From the IMG/VR virus record IMGVR_UViG_3300012985_000002, positions 1-55,584 of that record: a stretch of 55,584 nt of DNA. One strand, 5' to 3'. A model generated the notes under the pieces. It was not told the origin of the DNA. It saw nothing but the letters and a program-made list of their open reading frames with translations, and ran no database searches. Source of the DNA: a virus. How positions within the stretch are numbered: position 1 is the first letter of the stretch; the number at the start of each line of letters is the position of its first letter. Positions 44,135 to 52,398 of this stretch are shown here, piece by piece. The position numbers and the translations under genes were made by a program.

Positions 44135-46399
44135 TTACTTGATGTAGCGATGACCGGACTTGATGTCCGCCACCAGTGGGAAGCCCTCGACCCGACAGTA
44201 TGTCATGGCCGTGTCGAGGATCTTCATCACAGCGTCGTGAGACCACAGACCGGGTTGCCAGTCCACAGCGATCTCATCGTGGAACTGTCCACAGGGCAGA
44301 GCGTTCGTGACGCCACCCGTGTCCAGCATGTCGAACAGCGCGTGCACACTGTCCATGAACATCTCGCGGCAGAACGACTGCACGACGATGCCAGTGATCT
44401 TGCCACCGTACACCTTGTTGAAGACCTCGAGAGGCTTGTTGGTCCTCGGGTCCTTCTTCTTCGGGTGCTGGTATGTCGCCTTCCACAGAGGCTTGTCCGG
44501 GTTGTAGTACTCGGCAGGCTTGTAGTGCAGCAGGCTGACGTTGAACCCGTCGTCGTTGAGCTTGAGGTACAGACCGTGCAGGAACCGCGTGACGAACGGC
44601 GTACCGTCCGGCAGCAGCACCTGCACTGCCACGCTCAGAGAACCGGGGTGCTGCTCCGCCATGCTCTTCAGCACGAACGGAGTTGTCTTGATCGACAGCC
44701 CGTTGGCGACTCGCACCGTCAGACTCTCGTTGAGACGCACCGTGTCCTTCATCAGGTTGTCCATGGTCTCCCAGAACTTGACGATAGCAGGGTTTGCCTT
44801 GCGCCAGTTCATGACGTCCTCGACCGCCGTCTCGATGTCAACCGAGAAGCCGAGACGGAACATGAAGTCCTGCAGCACAGATGCAGACGACTGGTACCCA
44901 CAGCTGAGCTCCGAGTACTTGCCTCTCGGACGCTGGTCCTTCGTAACCTCTTCGTAGGAGATGTTGAAGAACTTGGAGGCCAGGACCTTGTACACGTCCT
45001 TGCCCTCCATGTAGGTCTGCGTCTTCCAGTCCTCGCCAGCGATCCAGGCCAGTGCTCGAGACTCGACAGAGCTGAAGTCACCGACGATGACCTCACCTTC
45101 CGGGTGACGGGACTCGAACACCTGACGCAGCTGACCAGCCATGTCACCGTTGCTCCAGTGGTGCTGGAGGTTGTAGACCGTGCTGATGTCGATGACCACG
45201 TCCTCGCCGTCCTCGTCCTTACCCATCACGAGCTTAGCGAGGTTCTGCATCTGCACACCCTTACCTGACGTACGGAACGTCTGGCTCGCGCCTGCGTGGA
45301 CGTACTGGTCCCGAAGGATACCGTCCTTGTCGCTCAGGTTGAGGATCACCGGTAGCTTGGACAGCGTGCTTCCACCGATTTCCAGCTTGGCTTCGAGCAT
45401 AGCCTCAGCCTCCTTGAGCAGGCCGATGCTCCGTGTGATGGACGGGTAGTCGTCCCGCCCATCCTCACCCAGCATCTCTTCGCCTCGGGCGATACGATCC
45501 TTGACCCGCTCCAGCACGAGAGGCAGGTGGTACTTGTCCAGGCTCTTGGCCTGTACCCCACGATCGTTCAGATACTTCTTCAACTGCTGGTGGCTGTTGA
45601 AGTTGATCTGGTCACCCGTCTCGTTGACGAACGCCCGCTGTGCGATGATGCCGTTGGCCCACGACCGCTGGCGCATCTTGTCCACGAGCGGGATGTCGAC
45701 TTGCCACCCGTTCTGGTTCATGCGGTAGCACTCCCACTCCCGCTCAGCCTCACGCTCGATGAGACCAGGGTCCAGCGGGTCCATGATCTCATGCGCGACG
45801 AGCCTGATCTCTCGCGAGCCAGCCGCGTCGACCTCGCAGTAGTGGATGAACTCCATCCACTTGTCCATGTGCCCGTGCTTCTCGATGAGCTCGGGCGTGG
45901 GACCGTCGGGGTAGAACTCGTTCGGCACGCAGAAGAGCATGATGAGCTCCTTGCCGACCTCGAGCTTCGCCTCGTCGGTGAGTTGACGAGACGCGACCTC
46001 GAGCTTCTCGCCCACGCCCAGCATGCGTGCGTCGACAGCACTGTCCTGGAACCTACGGACAGGGAACTTCGGCAGGATCGTACGAGTCACTGCACGCTCG
46101 AACGGGGCGTTGTGTGCCATGATGATCCTGTTGGCGTGGACGCCGTTGAGCAGGTCCCACTCGAACGAATCGAGAACCTCTCTGTCGTCGTCCAGCTGCT
46201 CCTGCATGATGCCGTCCTGCCAGTAGCAGCGGAACACGAAGTCGTACGTGAACTTCCCGTACTTGTCGGCGGTACTCACGATGAGCGCCTTGAACTCGGG
46301 GTCTGTCACGTAATTGAACAGACCCTTCTCGGGCAGGTTCGTCCGAGACCAGGTCTCGTAGTCCAGCCCGACGTACAGCTCTTCGAGGTCAATCGTCAT
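44135..46399 (-). CDS. DNA polymerase A with 3'-5' exonuclease domain (754 aa)
   Basis: Replicates the phage genome. Exonuclease motifs are DYE (13-15), HNAPFE near 110 and YCEVD near 204. Polymerase motif A is GDFSSVESR near 438, motif B RPRGKYSELSCGYQ near 490, and motif C QFHDE near 708. No 5'-3' exonuclease domain is present. ATG 46399 was chosen for its GAGGAG; the longer frame reads into the upstream gene. It overlaps the upstream stop by 11 bases. Confidence 0.9.
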   Translation of the reverse strand: MTIDLEELYVGLDYETWSRTNLPEKGLFNYVTDPEFKALIVSTADKYGKFTYDFVFRCYWQDGIMQEQLDDDREVLDSFEWDLLNGVHANRIIMAHNAPFERAVTRTILPKFPVRRFQDSAVDARMLGVGEKLEVASRQLTDEAKLEVGKELIMLFCVPNEFYPDGPTPELIEKHGHMDKWMEFIHYCEVDAAGSREIRLVAHEIMDPLDPGLIEREAEREWECYRMNQNGWQVDIPLVDKMRQRSWANGIIAQRAFVNETGDQINFNSHQQLKKYLNDRGVQAKSLDKYHLPLVLERVKDRIARGEEMLGEDGRDDYPSITRSIGLLKEAEAMLEAKLEIGGSTLSKLPVILNLSDKDGILRDQYVHAGASQTFRTSGKGVQMQNLAKLVMGKDEDGEDVVIDISTVYNLQHHWSNGDMAGQLRQVFESRHPEGEVIVGDFSSVESRALAWIAGEDWKTQTYMEGKDVYKVLASKFFNISYEEVTKDQRPRGKYSELSCGYQSSASVLQDFMFRLGFSVDIETAVEDVMNWRKANPAIVKFWETMDNLMKDTVRLNESLTVRVANGLSIKTTPFVLKSMAEQHPGSLSVAVQVLLPDGTPFVTRFLHGLYLKLNDDGFNVSLLHYKPAEYYNPDKPLWKATYQHPKKKDPRTNKPLEVFNKVYGGKITGIVVQSFCREMFMDSVHALFDMLDTGGVTNALPCGQFHDEIAVDWQPGLWSHDAVMKILDTAMTYCRVEGFPLVADIKSGHRYIK

Positions 46400-46652
46400 T
46401 CCCACACTCCTCACATTTGAACGCGTGGATGAGTGCCACGTCGTAGTCGTTGGTCTCGAACCCGCAGCCAAACACGGCCATGAACAGAGGCGGATCGTTC
46501 TCAACGTCCGCATCTGCCTCCTGCAGGATCGCAGCAATCACCTTATCAGCGAGCTCGAAGCTCTCTTCTTCGTTGATGTACTGGTTGTAGAAGTCTGCGG
46601 CGGCCACGTCGTAACCCTCAATGGCCGCCGCAATCTTCTCACGCAGGCTCAC
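46389..46652 (-). CDS. Small acidic protein ahead of polymerase (87 aa)
   Basis: GTG 46652 shares GTGA with the upstream stop. A helical N-terminus with many Ala, Asp and Glu is followed by a hydrophobic strand region (LFMAVFGCGFETNDYDVALIH) and a C-terminal CEEC that could bind metal. It overlaps the polymerase start, so translation is coupled. Family unknown. Confidence 0.65.
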   Translation of the reverse strand: MSLREKIAAAIEGYDVAAADFYNQYINEEESFELADKVIAAILQEADADVENDPPLFMAVFGCGFETNDYDVALIHAFKCEECGNDD

Positions 46653-47221
46653 GCCGTTGCCTTCTTCATCGTGTCGAGAGCGAGGACCGCCGGGTCGTCG
46701 TCAGCGAGTTCACCGGCCCACGCATCCGGGTTGTTCGGATCGTGAGCCTTGATGTACTCTTCGAGACGCTCGATGATCTCTTTCTGGATCGCCTCGTACG
46801 TGGTCTCGTCGTCCTTGTACTCGACGAACTTCCACTTGTTCATGTCGAGCCCGAACTCCTTGGCCCAGTGTTCTGCTGCCAGCACGTTGTTCGTGATGAG
46901 CGTGGTGAACCACCCATCCATCCCGTCCCAGTGCTGGACCTGCCCCGCCTTCGGGTGCGGCGACCCGTCGTAGATCGTAGCGGGGTAGACCACGTCCTCG
47001 CCCTCAAGGTACTTCTTGAGGTCGAACTTCTCTGCGTCGTTCGCGAACTCGAACACGTCCCACAGCCCGGAAGCGATGACGTTGTTCGGCACGTCCGTCC
47101 ACGCGCAGTAGTCATCGTTCGTGATGTGAGCCTTGAGCTTGCCCTCGTCATCGAACAGCAGGTACGTGTAGTACCAGCTGTCGGTGATCTTCTGCAGCTC
47201 GTCGTACTCTGGCCTAGTCAA
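46649..47221 (-). CDS. Unknown acidic protein (190 aa)
   Basis: I chose TTG 47221 because AAGGAG lies 6 bases upstream; upstream ATG and GTG codons (47257, 47269) lack ribosome sites. It overlaps the nuclease stop by 8 bases. The product is rich in Trp, Tyr, Asp and Glu (DSWYYTYLLFDDEGKL; a WDGMDGWFTTL segment), with a helical C-terminal third. The family is not recognised. Placed between nuclease and polymerase genes. Confidence 0.65.
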   Translation of the reverse strand: MTRPEYDELQKITDSWYYTYLLFDDEGKLKAHITNDDYCAWTDVPNNVIASGLWDVFEFANDAEKFDLKKYLEGEDVVYPATIYDGSPHPKAGQVQHWDGMDGWFTTLITNNVLAAEHWAKEFGLDMNKWKFVEYKDDETTYEAIQKEIIERLEEYIKAHDPNNPDAWAGELADDDPAVLALDTMKKATA

Positions 47222-48485
47222 GATCGTCTCCTTCCATAGACGAGTCTGTGGCTGCATCGTCACGAGCACCGTACAAGACGGTCATCATGACGGGGCAGGC
47301 CTTGGAACCACGGTCAGACCGTGAGTGCGGATTCGCCGGGCAGAACTTGCAGTGCTCGCCCGGCGTCAGAGTGAGGTCACCACCGAGGATCTTGTCCTCG
47401 CTGGACTGCATGTCCTCTTTCCAGGCCGTGAGCTTCTCTTGGCTCACGTCCCAGTAATCGATGTTGTTCCGTTGCATGATGTGCAGCCGGACCTTGGCGT
47501 ACAGGTGTGCGCTGAACGTAACAGCATAGTACATCAGCTGTTCGTTCTCGATGGGCGAGACTTCGATCTCACCCATCTTGAGGTCGATGACCTCCATACG
47601 CCCGAGCTTCTTCGAGCGAATGATGAGGTCGACCGTGGTCTTCGGAGCAGTCTCCAACCACGTCGCTGCCTTCTTGACCTCGGACAGGACCTCGATGTCG
47701 TCAGCGCCAGCAGCCTCCATCTCATCGATGATGTCTGCCACACGCTCCAGAGCATCGGCGAGGAACTGAAGTCGACGAGGCGGAGCGCCAGCGATGACCC
47801 AGACCTCGTTGCCCTCGGCATCGATCTTCTCGTTACCGTTCTCGTCGATCGCCCGCTTCTTGTGCATGAGCGCCTGATAGATCACGGCGTGAGAGAGCGG
47901 CGGAGCCGTCTTGAACTGCATGAACCACCAGACGATGAACGTCTTCGCGTCCTCAAGGATCTTGCGACGCTCGACCCAGTGAATGGACACGATCAGTCGA
48001 AGGAGCTTGGCCTTGTCACGCAGGTTGCTCACGTCAGAAAGCGCCTCCTCGAAAATTTTGTGGAGACGCGTGCCCTCGCCCTTCATACCGTTCTCGTTAC
48101 GAGGCGGGTACTCGAAGCCCTCGATCGCCTCGGTGAGGTTCGCAGAGCCGTGGCAGTTGTGGTACCGGCTCGCTACCGACGCCGAGAAACGGAAATCCGT
48201 CTCACTCGGGTTGTCGGCATCGAGCTCATCGATGAGTGTATCGCTCAACTCGTATGTCCTTCCTCTGCCCATGACGAGCGTGGGCATGTAGCCTGCTCGT
48301 CGCAGGAGTTGGGTGTGTGTCTTGCAGGTAGTGTACACACCCCACGAGGGTGCATCACACGTTGGTAGAGCGCAGTGCCACGGTGTTGTGTGAGCGTGAC
48401 ACTCAGTCGTCCCACGCAGAGCTTTGCGTGGACACCATTGATGCTCGCAGTCAGTGGTCGTAGACAGAGCCGTCGCCACTGACAT
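47214..48485 (-). CDS. Cas4/RecB-like PD-(D/E)XK nuclease, DUF2800-like (423 aa)
   Basis: Probable recombination exonuclease. The nuclease core shows RFSASVASRYHNC, GMKGEGTRLHKIFEEAL, VDLIIRS and EVIDLKMG (the D-x-K step). Late cysteines CKFC and ACP, together with the early Cys of YHNC, match an Fe-S-stapled Cas4-like fold. An extra roughly 60-residue N-terminus carries Cys and His pairs (CEHQWC, ECHAH, LPTC, TTCKTH), a possible double zinc knuckle not usual for the family. It is near DUF932 and SSB-like genes, the usual company of DUF2800 proteins. Confidence 0.7.
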   Translation of the reverse strand: MSVATALSTTTDCEHQWCPRKALRGTTECHAHTTPWHCALPTCDAPSWGVYTTCKTHTQLLRRAGYMPTLVMGRGRTYELSDTLIDELDADNPSETDFRFSASVASRYHNCHGSANLTEAIEGFEYPPRNENGMKGEGTRLHKIFEEALSDVSNLRDKAKLLRLIVSIHWVERRKILEDAKTFIVWWFMQFKTAPPLSHAVIYQALMHKKRAIDENGNEKIDAEGNEVWVIAGAPPRRLQFLADALERVADIIDEMEAAGADDIEVLSEVKKAATWLETAPKTTVDLIIRSKKLGRMEVIDLKMGEIEVSPIENEQLMYYAVTFSAHLYAKVRLHIMQRNNIDYWDVSQEKLTAWKEDMQSSEDKILGGDLTLTPGEHCKFCPANPHSRSDRGSKACPVMMTVLYGARDDAATDSSMEGDDLD

Positions 48486-48597
48486 GGTGCTTCTCGGTCT
48501 CGTCTGCTCCGGGCTGCTGGCCGTGGCCCTTGAGCAGGCAGCACTGATGTGCTACACCGTCCTCGACCCACGGGAACTGACACCATTCGAAGGGCAT
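48451..48597 (-). CDS. Small Cys/His protein (48 aa)
   Basis: ATG 48597 overlaps the upstream stop (taATG) with AGGAAG upstream. The product begins MPFEWCQFPWVEDG and contains AHQCCLLKGHG and a His-rich tail (KHHVSGD), spacing that could form a small zinc knuckle. It overlaps the nuclease start by 35 bases. Function unknown. Confidence 0.6.
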   Translation of the reverse strand: MPFEWCQFPWVEDGVAHQCCLLKGHGQQPGADETEKHHVSGDGSVYDH

Positions 48598-48731
48598 TAC
48601 CTGTACTTCCTCACGACACAGAACTCTGTGCCCAGTGTGCGATCGGCGAGGAACATGTCGAGCCACGCACGGAACTCGTCCTCCGTCATCTCGGTGTCAG
48701 GCTTGTTGTCCTGTGCAACGATGATCTTCAT
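48597..48731 (-). CDS. Small protein of unknown function (44 aa)
   Basis: ATG 48731 follows GGAGA with 6-base spacing. A short strand (MKIIVAQDN) is followed by an acidic helix (EMTEDEFRAWLDMFLADR) and a final strand. The ATG of the next gene shares its stop. No family recognised. Confidence 0.65.
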   Translation of the reverse strand: MKIIVAQDNKPDTEMTEDEFRAWLDMFLADRTLGTEFCVVRKYR

Positions 48732-48747
48732 TGTGTCTCCTAACGGA

Positions 48748-48781
48748 AATGGGCGGACACCCCGAAGGGTGCCCGCCCATT
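48748..48781 (-). terminator. Hairpin with UUCG loop after SSB-like gene
   Basis: A 15-position stem with one mismatch (48748-48762 with 48767-48781) closes a UUCG loop on the minus strand, 6 bases after the stop of the SSB-like gene. No U-tract follows; an SD for the next gene is close behind. Confidence 0.6.
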
Positions 48782-48786
48782 CAGGC

Positions 48787-49527
48787 TTACGCCCAGTCCT
48801 GGTCGTCGCCGTCCTCGACCATCTCGGCGTCGGCCGCATTGCCGCCGATCACCGGCAGTCCCTTGTGAGGGAGCAGGTAGATCGCCGGAGCGGAGTAGCC
48901 GGAGATGCCGACGAACGGAGACTCGAAGCCACCGAAGCGCAGCGACGCCCTCCAGTCCCAGCCCGAGCCCCACCACAGGCGGCTCGTGTCCGACCGCTCT
49001 TCAGGGATAACCTCGTCCTCGATGAGGTCACGGATCGAGCGGACCTTGGTCTTGCCGTCCGCGCCCTTGACCAGGGCCTTGGTGCCCAGGTCCTGCTGGT
49101 ACGGACCGAAGAACTTGATCTTGCCGACGTACTCGTGGTCCTCGCCGAGGTTCTCCTCGTCCTTCTTGGTGAGCCCACGGAGCGGGAGGTTCGGACGCGC
49201 CTTCTTCTTGTCGGTCGGATCGATCCACACGCCGTCCTTGATCTGTGCGATCAAGTCCTCGTGGTAGACGCCGTCGAGGTGCTTCTTGCCGTTGGCCTCC
49301 AGCACCTGCTGGAACGGGAAGAACACTTCGAGGAGGTACGTACGCGCCTTCTCGAAGTTCTCCTTGTCGAGGAAGAGCGTCGCGCCGATCTTGTCCGGGA
49401 ACTGTGCGGCGGGCTTGCCCTTCTTCTTGCGCCACTCCACGATCTGCTCGATGTTCTTGTTCGAGTAGAGCGGGAATGCCAGCTGCCCCTGAACCTTCAG
49501 GTTGTCGGGGTATTCGATCTCAGCCAT
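48787..49527 (-). CDS. Putative ssDNA-binding protein (DUF2815/gp2.5-like) (246 aa)
   Basis: A beta-rich middle with many Lys, Phe and Tyr (GKIKFFGPYQQDLG; a GGFESPFVGISGYSAPAIYLL strand pair) and a very acidic C-terminal tail (EMVEDGDDQDWA) as in SSB and T7 gp2.5. Strong codon bias implies high expression. It is next to the DUF2800-like nuclease, with which DUF2815 proteins are often paired. The family call is by pattern. Confidence 0.55.
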   Translation of the reverse strand: MAEIEYPDNLKVQGQLAFPLYSNKNIEQIVEWRKKKGKPAAQFPDKIGATLFLDKENFEKARTYLLEVFFPFQQVLEANGKKHLDGVYHEDLIAQIKDGVWIDPTDKKKARPNLPLRGLTKKDEENLGEDHEYVGKIKFFGPYQQDLGTKALVKGADGKTKVRSIRDLIEDEVIPEERSDTSRLWWGSGWDWRASLRFGGFESPFVGISGYSAPAIYLLPHKGLPVIGGNAADAEMVEDGDDQDWA

Positions 49528-49635
49528 GGTTTCTCTTTCGTTTCTTGTTGATGGTTGCTGTGACTCGTTTGTACGGAGAGTCAGACCGCTGGTTCTATGG
49601 TGGTACGAGGTACTCCTACCTAGTGGTCCCAGAGT
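49528..49635 (-). other. Short intergenic region ahead of SSB-like gene
   Basis: This 108-bp gap holds a small gactc/gagtc stem (about 49572-49592) and a weak palindrome near 49602-49617. A GAAAGAG lies before ATG 49527. No TATAAT-type site is seen. Confidence 0.4.
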
Positions 49636-49833
49636 CTAGACCCACACCCAGACGAACGGATGTCCGCTGAGTGTGGCGATGCCGTAGATGAACAGCATGA
49701 CGACTGCGAAGATGATCCAGATCAGGAGGAACAGCATGATCCCCTGGAACGGGTCACCGCCCAGCGGGTCGAACAGACCCGCCAGGCCAGCGATGATGCT
49801 GACGAGCAGCACTGCGAGAACGATCCACAGCAT
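49636..49833 (-). CDS. Two-span membrane protein (65 aa)
   Basis: Almost wholly hydrophobic: spans at about 2-20 and 31-54 with a short Pro/Gly/Asp turn (DPLGGDP) between them and an aromatic C-terminus (HPFVWVWV). ATGA overlap with the DUF932 stop. It may affect the host envelope, for example superinfection exclusion; this is inferred from topology only. Confidence 0.7.
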   Translation of the reverse strand: MLWIVLAVLLVSIIAGLAGLFDPLGGDPFQGIMLFLLIWIIFAVVMLFIYGIATLSGHPFVWVWV

Positions 49834-50822
49834 CAGACGAGCGCTGCCTCACGAGCGAGGTCAGCAGCCTGACGGAGCGTGGTGTCCGGCGTCAGCATGC
49901 TCCGCTTGAAGCGGGTCATGTTGCTCTGCGCCTCACGCACCCACGACTGGTACGAGGACGCAGCCTCGAACAGACCGAGGGCAGTGCCACGCACGCCGTC
50001 GTTGAAGTCGCCCATGTACTCGCCGATGAGCTCGACACGAGCCAGCTTCACGTTGTCCTGCACACGTTCGGAAGCGAGCTCCGGCATCCACAGGAACTGC
50101 TCCACGAACCAGGCGGTCTGCTCGACCGTGACGGGCATGGAGGCCAGCTCTTCCTTGGCGTCCTTCCACAGGTCGATGCCCGATCGCCATGCCACGAGCT
50201 TCTCTTCGAGCTCGGTCATGCGCTCCAGCAGGTTCTGCGTGTGAGCCAGCGACAGGTTCATGCCTGCCGCCTCCGCCGAGAAGTCAGCAGCGTTGCTCAT
50301 GTTCTGGCAGACCACCCGCACGTTGGTGGGCTGCACACGCAGTGCCTTGTTGCGGGTGTACGCGTTCTGGAACGCGATGTACGACACGGTCTCGCCCTTG
50401 TGGTCGCCGATGATGAACACCGGCTCGCTGAACTTGAGCAGCACGTACATGTCTGCTCCGCCGTTGTACGTGCCCGCCGTCTCCACGTCGAGCGTGCCGT
50501 AGCCCAGGTTCTTCATGGCCTGCTGAGCGTTCTCGACCACGTCCCAGACCTCGTTGGGCTGAGGGTCGACACGCACCTTCGGTACCATGTCGAAGACCTG
50601 CTTGGTGTCACGACGAACGTTGAGTTCGAAGTCATCAGCCATGTAGTACTCACCGCTGTTGACGTCGTAACGATAGAGGGGCTCACGATCCACCTTGTAC
50701 GAGTGGACGTGAGCCTCGGCTGTTGCTCGGTCAGGCGCTACAGCGTAGATGTCGCTGAGGTTGTGCCAAGCGGGGTCGCGAACGACAAGAGCCTTGTCGT
50801 TCTCATTCATTCCGTGTGCCAC
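49833..50822 (-). CDS. DUF932 family protein (329 aa)
   Basis: A phage/plasmid-like protein family (DUF932) often found with recombination nucleases and SSBs. Recognisable parts are the N-terminal DPAWHNLSD, the central QAYTRNKALRVQPTNVRVVCQNM-type segment (here starting FQNAYTRNK) and the helical C-terminus. I chose GTG 50822 for its GGAAGGA at 7 bases; ATG 50810 is the alternative. The longer open frame upstream crosses the structured intergenic element and is rejected. It has its own promoter at 50844-50849. Confidence 0.75.
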   Translation of the reverse strand: MAHGMNENDKALVVRDPAWHNLSDIYAVAPDRATAEAHVHSYKVDREPLYRYDVNSGEYYMADDFELNVRRDTKQVFDMVPKVRVDPQPNEVWDVVENAQQAMKNLGYGTLDVETAGTYNGGADMYVLLKFSEPVFIIGDHKGETVSYIAFQNAYTRNKALRVQPTNVRVVCQNMSNAADFSAEAAGMNLSLAHTQNLLERMTELEEKLVAWRSGIDLWKDAKEELASMPVTVEQTAWFVEQFLWMPELASERVQDNVKLARVELIGEYMGDFNDGVRGTALGLFEAASSYQSWVREAQSNMTRFKRSMLTPDTTLRQAADLAREAALV

Positions 50823-50841
50823 GATCGATCCTTCCTTCGAT

Positions 50842-50852
50842 CCATTATACCA
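50842..50852 (-). promoter_or_regulatory. Extended -10 promoter (TGGTATAATGG)
   Basis: On the minus strand TATAAT (50849-50844) preceded by TGG lies 22 bp before GTG 50822. No -35. Same family as 26202, 38546 and 53383. Confidence 0.6.
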
Positions 50853-50859
50853 TGAAAGT

Positions 50860-50891
50860 GCCGGGTCCGCTGAAAATTTTGCGAACCCGGC
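50860..50891 (-). terminator. Hairpin with A/T core upstream of DUF932 promoter
   Basis: gccgggt/acccggc plus an inner cgc/gcg stem encloses aaaatttt. It lies between the three-helix element and the promoter and may end transcripts from the right. Confidence 0.5.
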
Positions 50892-50911
50892 GGGCCTCCA
50901 GCCTGGCCCCA

Positions 50912-50990
50912 GGTGCCACGCTCTCGCGTCCAACCCCCACCCCAATGGGGGAGGGACAGCCCGCCCCACACGGGCGGAGAGCGTGGCACC
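50912..50990 (-). ncRNA. Candidate three-helix RNA element
   Basis: A perfect 14-bp helix pairs 50912-50925 with 50977-50990. It encloses two further stems: ccccca/tggggg (about 50935-50949) and gcccg/cgggc (about 50959-50974). No gene covers it under the chosen DUF932 start. It follows the stop of the 84-aa gene and a ccggct/agccgg hairpin (51001-51017). It could be the 3' end of the six-gene unit, a processed small RNA, or both. Orientation is by context. Confidence 0.5.
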
Positions 50991-51009
50991 CGGCCCCAGT
51001 CCGGCTGGC

Positions 51010-51264
51010 CTAGCCGGTAGCCTCCCACCAAACCCAGGTGTAGACGGTGTCCCACTCCGTCTCCTGGACTGTTGGGAGAACACCCTCGGGAACCTGGTGG
51101 TCCCGCTTGAACCGATCGAGGTCGTCCTCCTTGACCTCGCCCAGTGTGGTGATGTGCACGTCAGGCTCTGTGTCGAAGAACTGTGGCAGGCCCTTGGAGA
51201 CCATGCACGTCTTCTCCTTCTGCACCATCACCGGCTTCTCGGTGAAGATGATGCGCACGCTCAC
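51010..51264 (-). CDS. Unknown small protein (84 aa)
   Basis: GTG 51264 shares GTGA with the upstream stop. Beta-strand-rich (SVRIIFTEKPVMVQKEKT) with an acidic middle and a Trp-rich end (YTWVWWEATG). Last gene of a six-gene overlapping cluster (52682-51010). Function unknown. Confidence 0.65.
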   Translation of the reverse strand: MSVRIIFTEKPVMVQKEKTCMVSKGLPQFFDTEPDVHITTLGEVKEDDLDRFKRDHQVPEGVLPTVQETEWDTVYTWVWWEATG

Positions 51265-51539
51265 AGCCCGACCTCGACGTGCTGACCGTCGAGGCACTTG
51301 CAGTTGTCGACGGCGAGCGCGTCGAACCGTGCCTTCTCGATCTGAGCCGAGAGCTGCTCACGCTCTTCGAACGACAGGGACTCGTCGTTCTGCAGCGTCT
51401 GCTCCCAGCCCGATGCGATTGCTCGGATGAACTCCGCCTTCATGCGGTGAGCCTTGACGAGCTCACGCCGCTGATGTGCCTCGTACGAACGACGAGACAT
51501 CTTGACGGCGTACCGCTCCTTGATAACCAGGATCTTCAT
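51261..51539 (-). CDS. Basic/acidic helical protein (92 aa)
   Basis: ATGA overlap with the upstream stop. After a short N-terminal strand, the chain is one long helical region (SRRSYEAHQRRELVKAHRMK, then acidic) with a C-terminal CKC pair. Possible coiled coil. No family recognised. Confidence 0.65.
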   Translation of the reverse strand: MKILVIKERYAVKMSRRSYEAHQRRELVKAHRMKAEFIRAIASGWEQTLQNDESLSFEEREQLSAQIEKARFDALAVDNCKCLDGQHVEVGL

Positions 51540-51829
51540 GTCTTCTCCAATGCTAGAAGGATCTTGTACAGCTTGGGTTGCAGCACACGATCGTCTACCT
51601 CGTAGGTGACGGGTGCGCTCTTGCTCATGGACAGGTGTATCCGAACTTGTTTGTTCGGAAGCGGCTGAAGCGTGATGAACACGTCAGCCGCATTGGTCTG
51701 ACACTTGATCGAGCGACCAGCACCAGAGTAGAACAGGATGTGAGGGATCTGCAGCTTAGCGAGGATATCCTTCAATTGCCTGTTGTACTTGACTTCCCTC
51801 TGCAGCAGGGAGACTACGCTTTCGTGCAT
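51536..51829 (-). CDS. Unknown small protein (97 aa)
   Basis: ATG 51829 has AAGGAG just upstream, although it lies 74 bases inside the previous gene. An N-terminal basic helix (SLLQREVKYNRQLKDILAKL) is followed by short strands. The strong ribosome site in the overlap supports independent translation. Confidence 0.6.
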   Translation of the reverse strand: MHESVVSLLQREVKYNRQLKDILAKLQIPHILFYSGAGRSIKCQTNAADVFITLQPLPNKQVRIHLSMSKSAPVTYEVDDRVLQPKLYKILLALEKT

Positions 51830-52088
51830 CGAGCTCCTTCACGATGATGGTAGCGGTGGCCTGCTCACTGACCGTGAGCGTCTGTTGCTCGTTGAGCATG
51901 AGGAGCAGCGACATCTGCAACATGTGCAGCTGACACTGTCTCATGACGTGAGCGCCACGAGACGTGTAGCACTCGCTCATGAGCTGGTACACCCACTCCC
52001 ACGTGATGCCGACGACCTCGACGCGCTCGCCGCAGGCAGGGCAGTCGTAGACGAGGTCAGGCTTGATGCTGTTGCTAGGCACGTTCAC
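51756..52088 (-). CDS. Small protein with N-terminal CxxC (110 aa)
   Basis: GTG 52088 overlaps the upstream gene by 14 bases. CPAC (about residues 16-19) suggests half of a zinc ribbon; two later Cys (about 40 and 52) could complete it. The C-terminal half is helical with Met/Leu/Gln-rich sequence. Family unknown. Confidence 0.6.
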   Translation of the reverse strand: MNVPSNSIKPDLVYDCPACGERVEVVGITWEWVYQLMSECYTSRGAHVMRQCQLHMLQMSLLLMLNEQQTLTVSEQATATIIVKELDARKRSLPAAEGSQVQQAIEGYPR

Positions 52089-52398
52089 CCACCACCATGA
52101 TCGGGAACCCGAGCGGGTTCTGCAGCATGACGACCGTCCAGCCCTCGATGGTCTTGATGTTCGTCTCTCTGATGTTGGACGGCGTGTTGGTGAGAGCAGT
52201 CTGGATGAGCACGTCGAAGTCTACCCACCGTTCAGGCTTGAGCATGACGATGTAGTCGGTGTACTTCCACTTACCGGACGGATTGAAGAACTGAATCTCC
52301 CACACGTTCGTACGCTCGCCGACGCTCTCCACGTCTCGATCGTGCTGCTTGAGGATAGCACGAGCGTCCTCACGATCCTTCGCAACCCAGTCAGTCAT
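52075..52398 (-). CDS. Unknown small protein (107 aa)
   Basis: ATGA overlap with the upstream stop. An N-terminal helix (TDWVAKDREDARAILKQHD) precedes a mixed strand-helix region with several Trp. No catalytic motif. Part of the tightly overlapping early cluster. Confidence 0.65.
   Translation of the reverse strand: MTDWVAKDREDARAILKQHDRDVESVGERTNVWEIQFFNPSGKWKYTDYIVMLKPERWVDFDVLIQTALTNTPSNIRETNIKTIEGWTVVMLQNPLGFPIMVVGERA

Noticed and set aside
47214-48485. Cas4 as part of a CRISPR adaptation system
   Set aside because: No cas1, cas2 or array. The gene sits with DUF932 and SSB-like genes, which fits phage recombination.
49833-51083. DUF932 protein with an extra 87-residue N-terminus
   Set aside because: The extension is Pro/Gly/Arg-rich nonsense translated from the hairpin region. 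A good ribosome site and promoter support the start at 50822.
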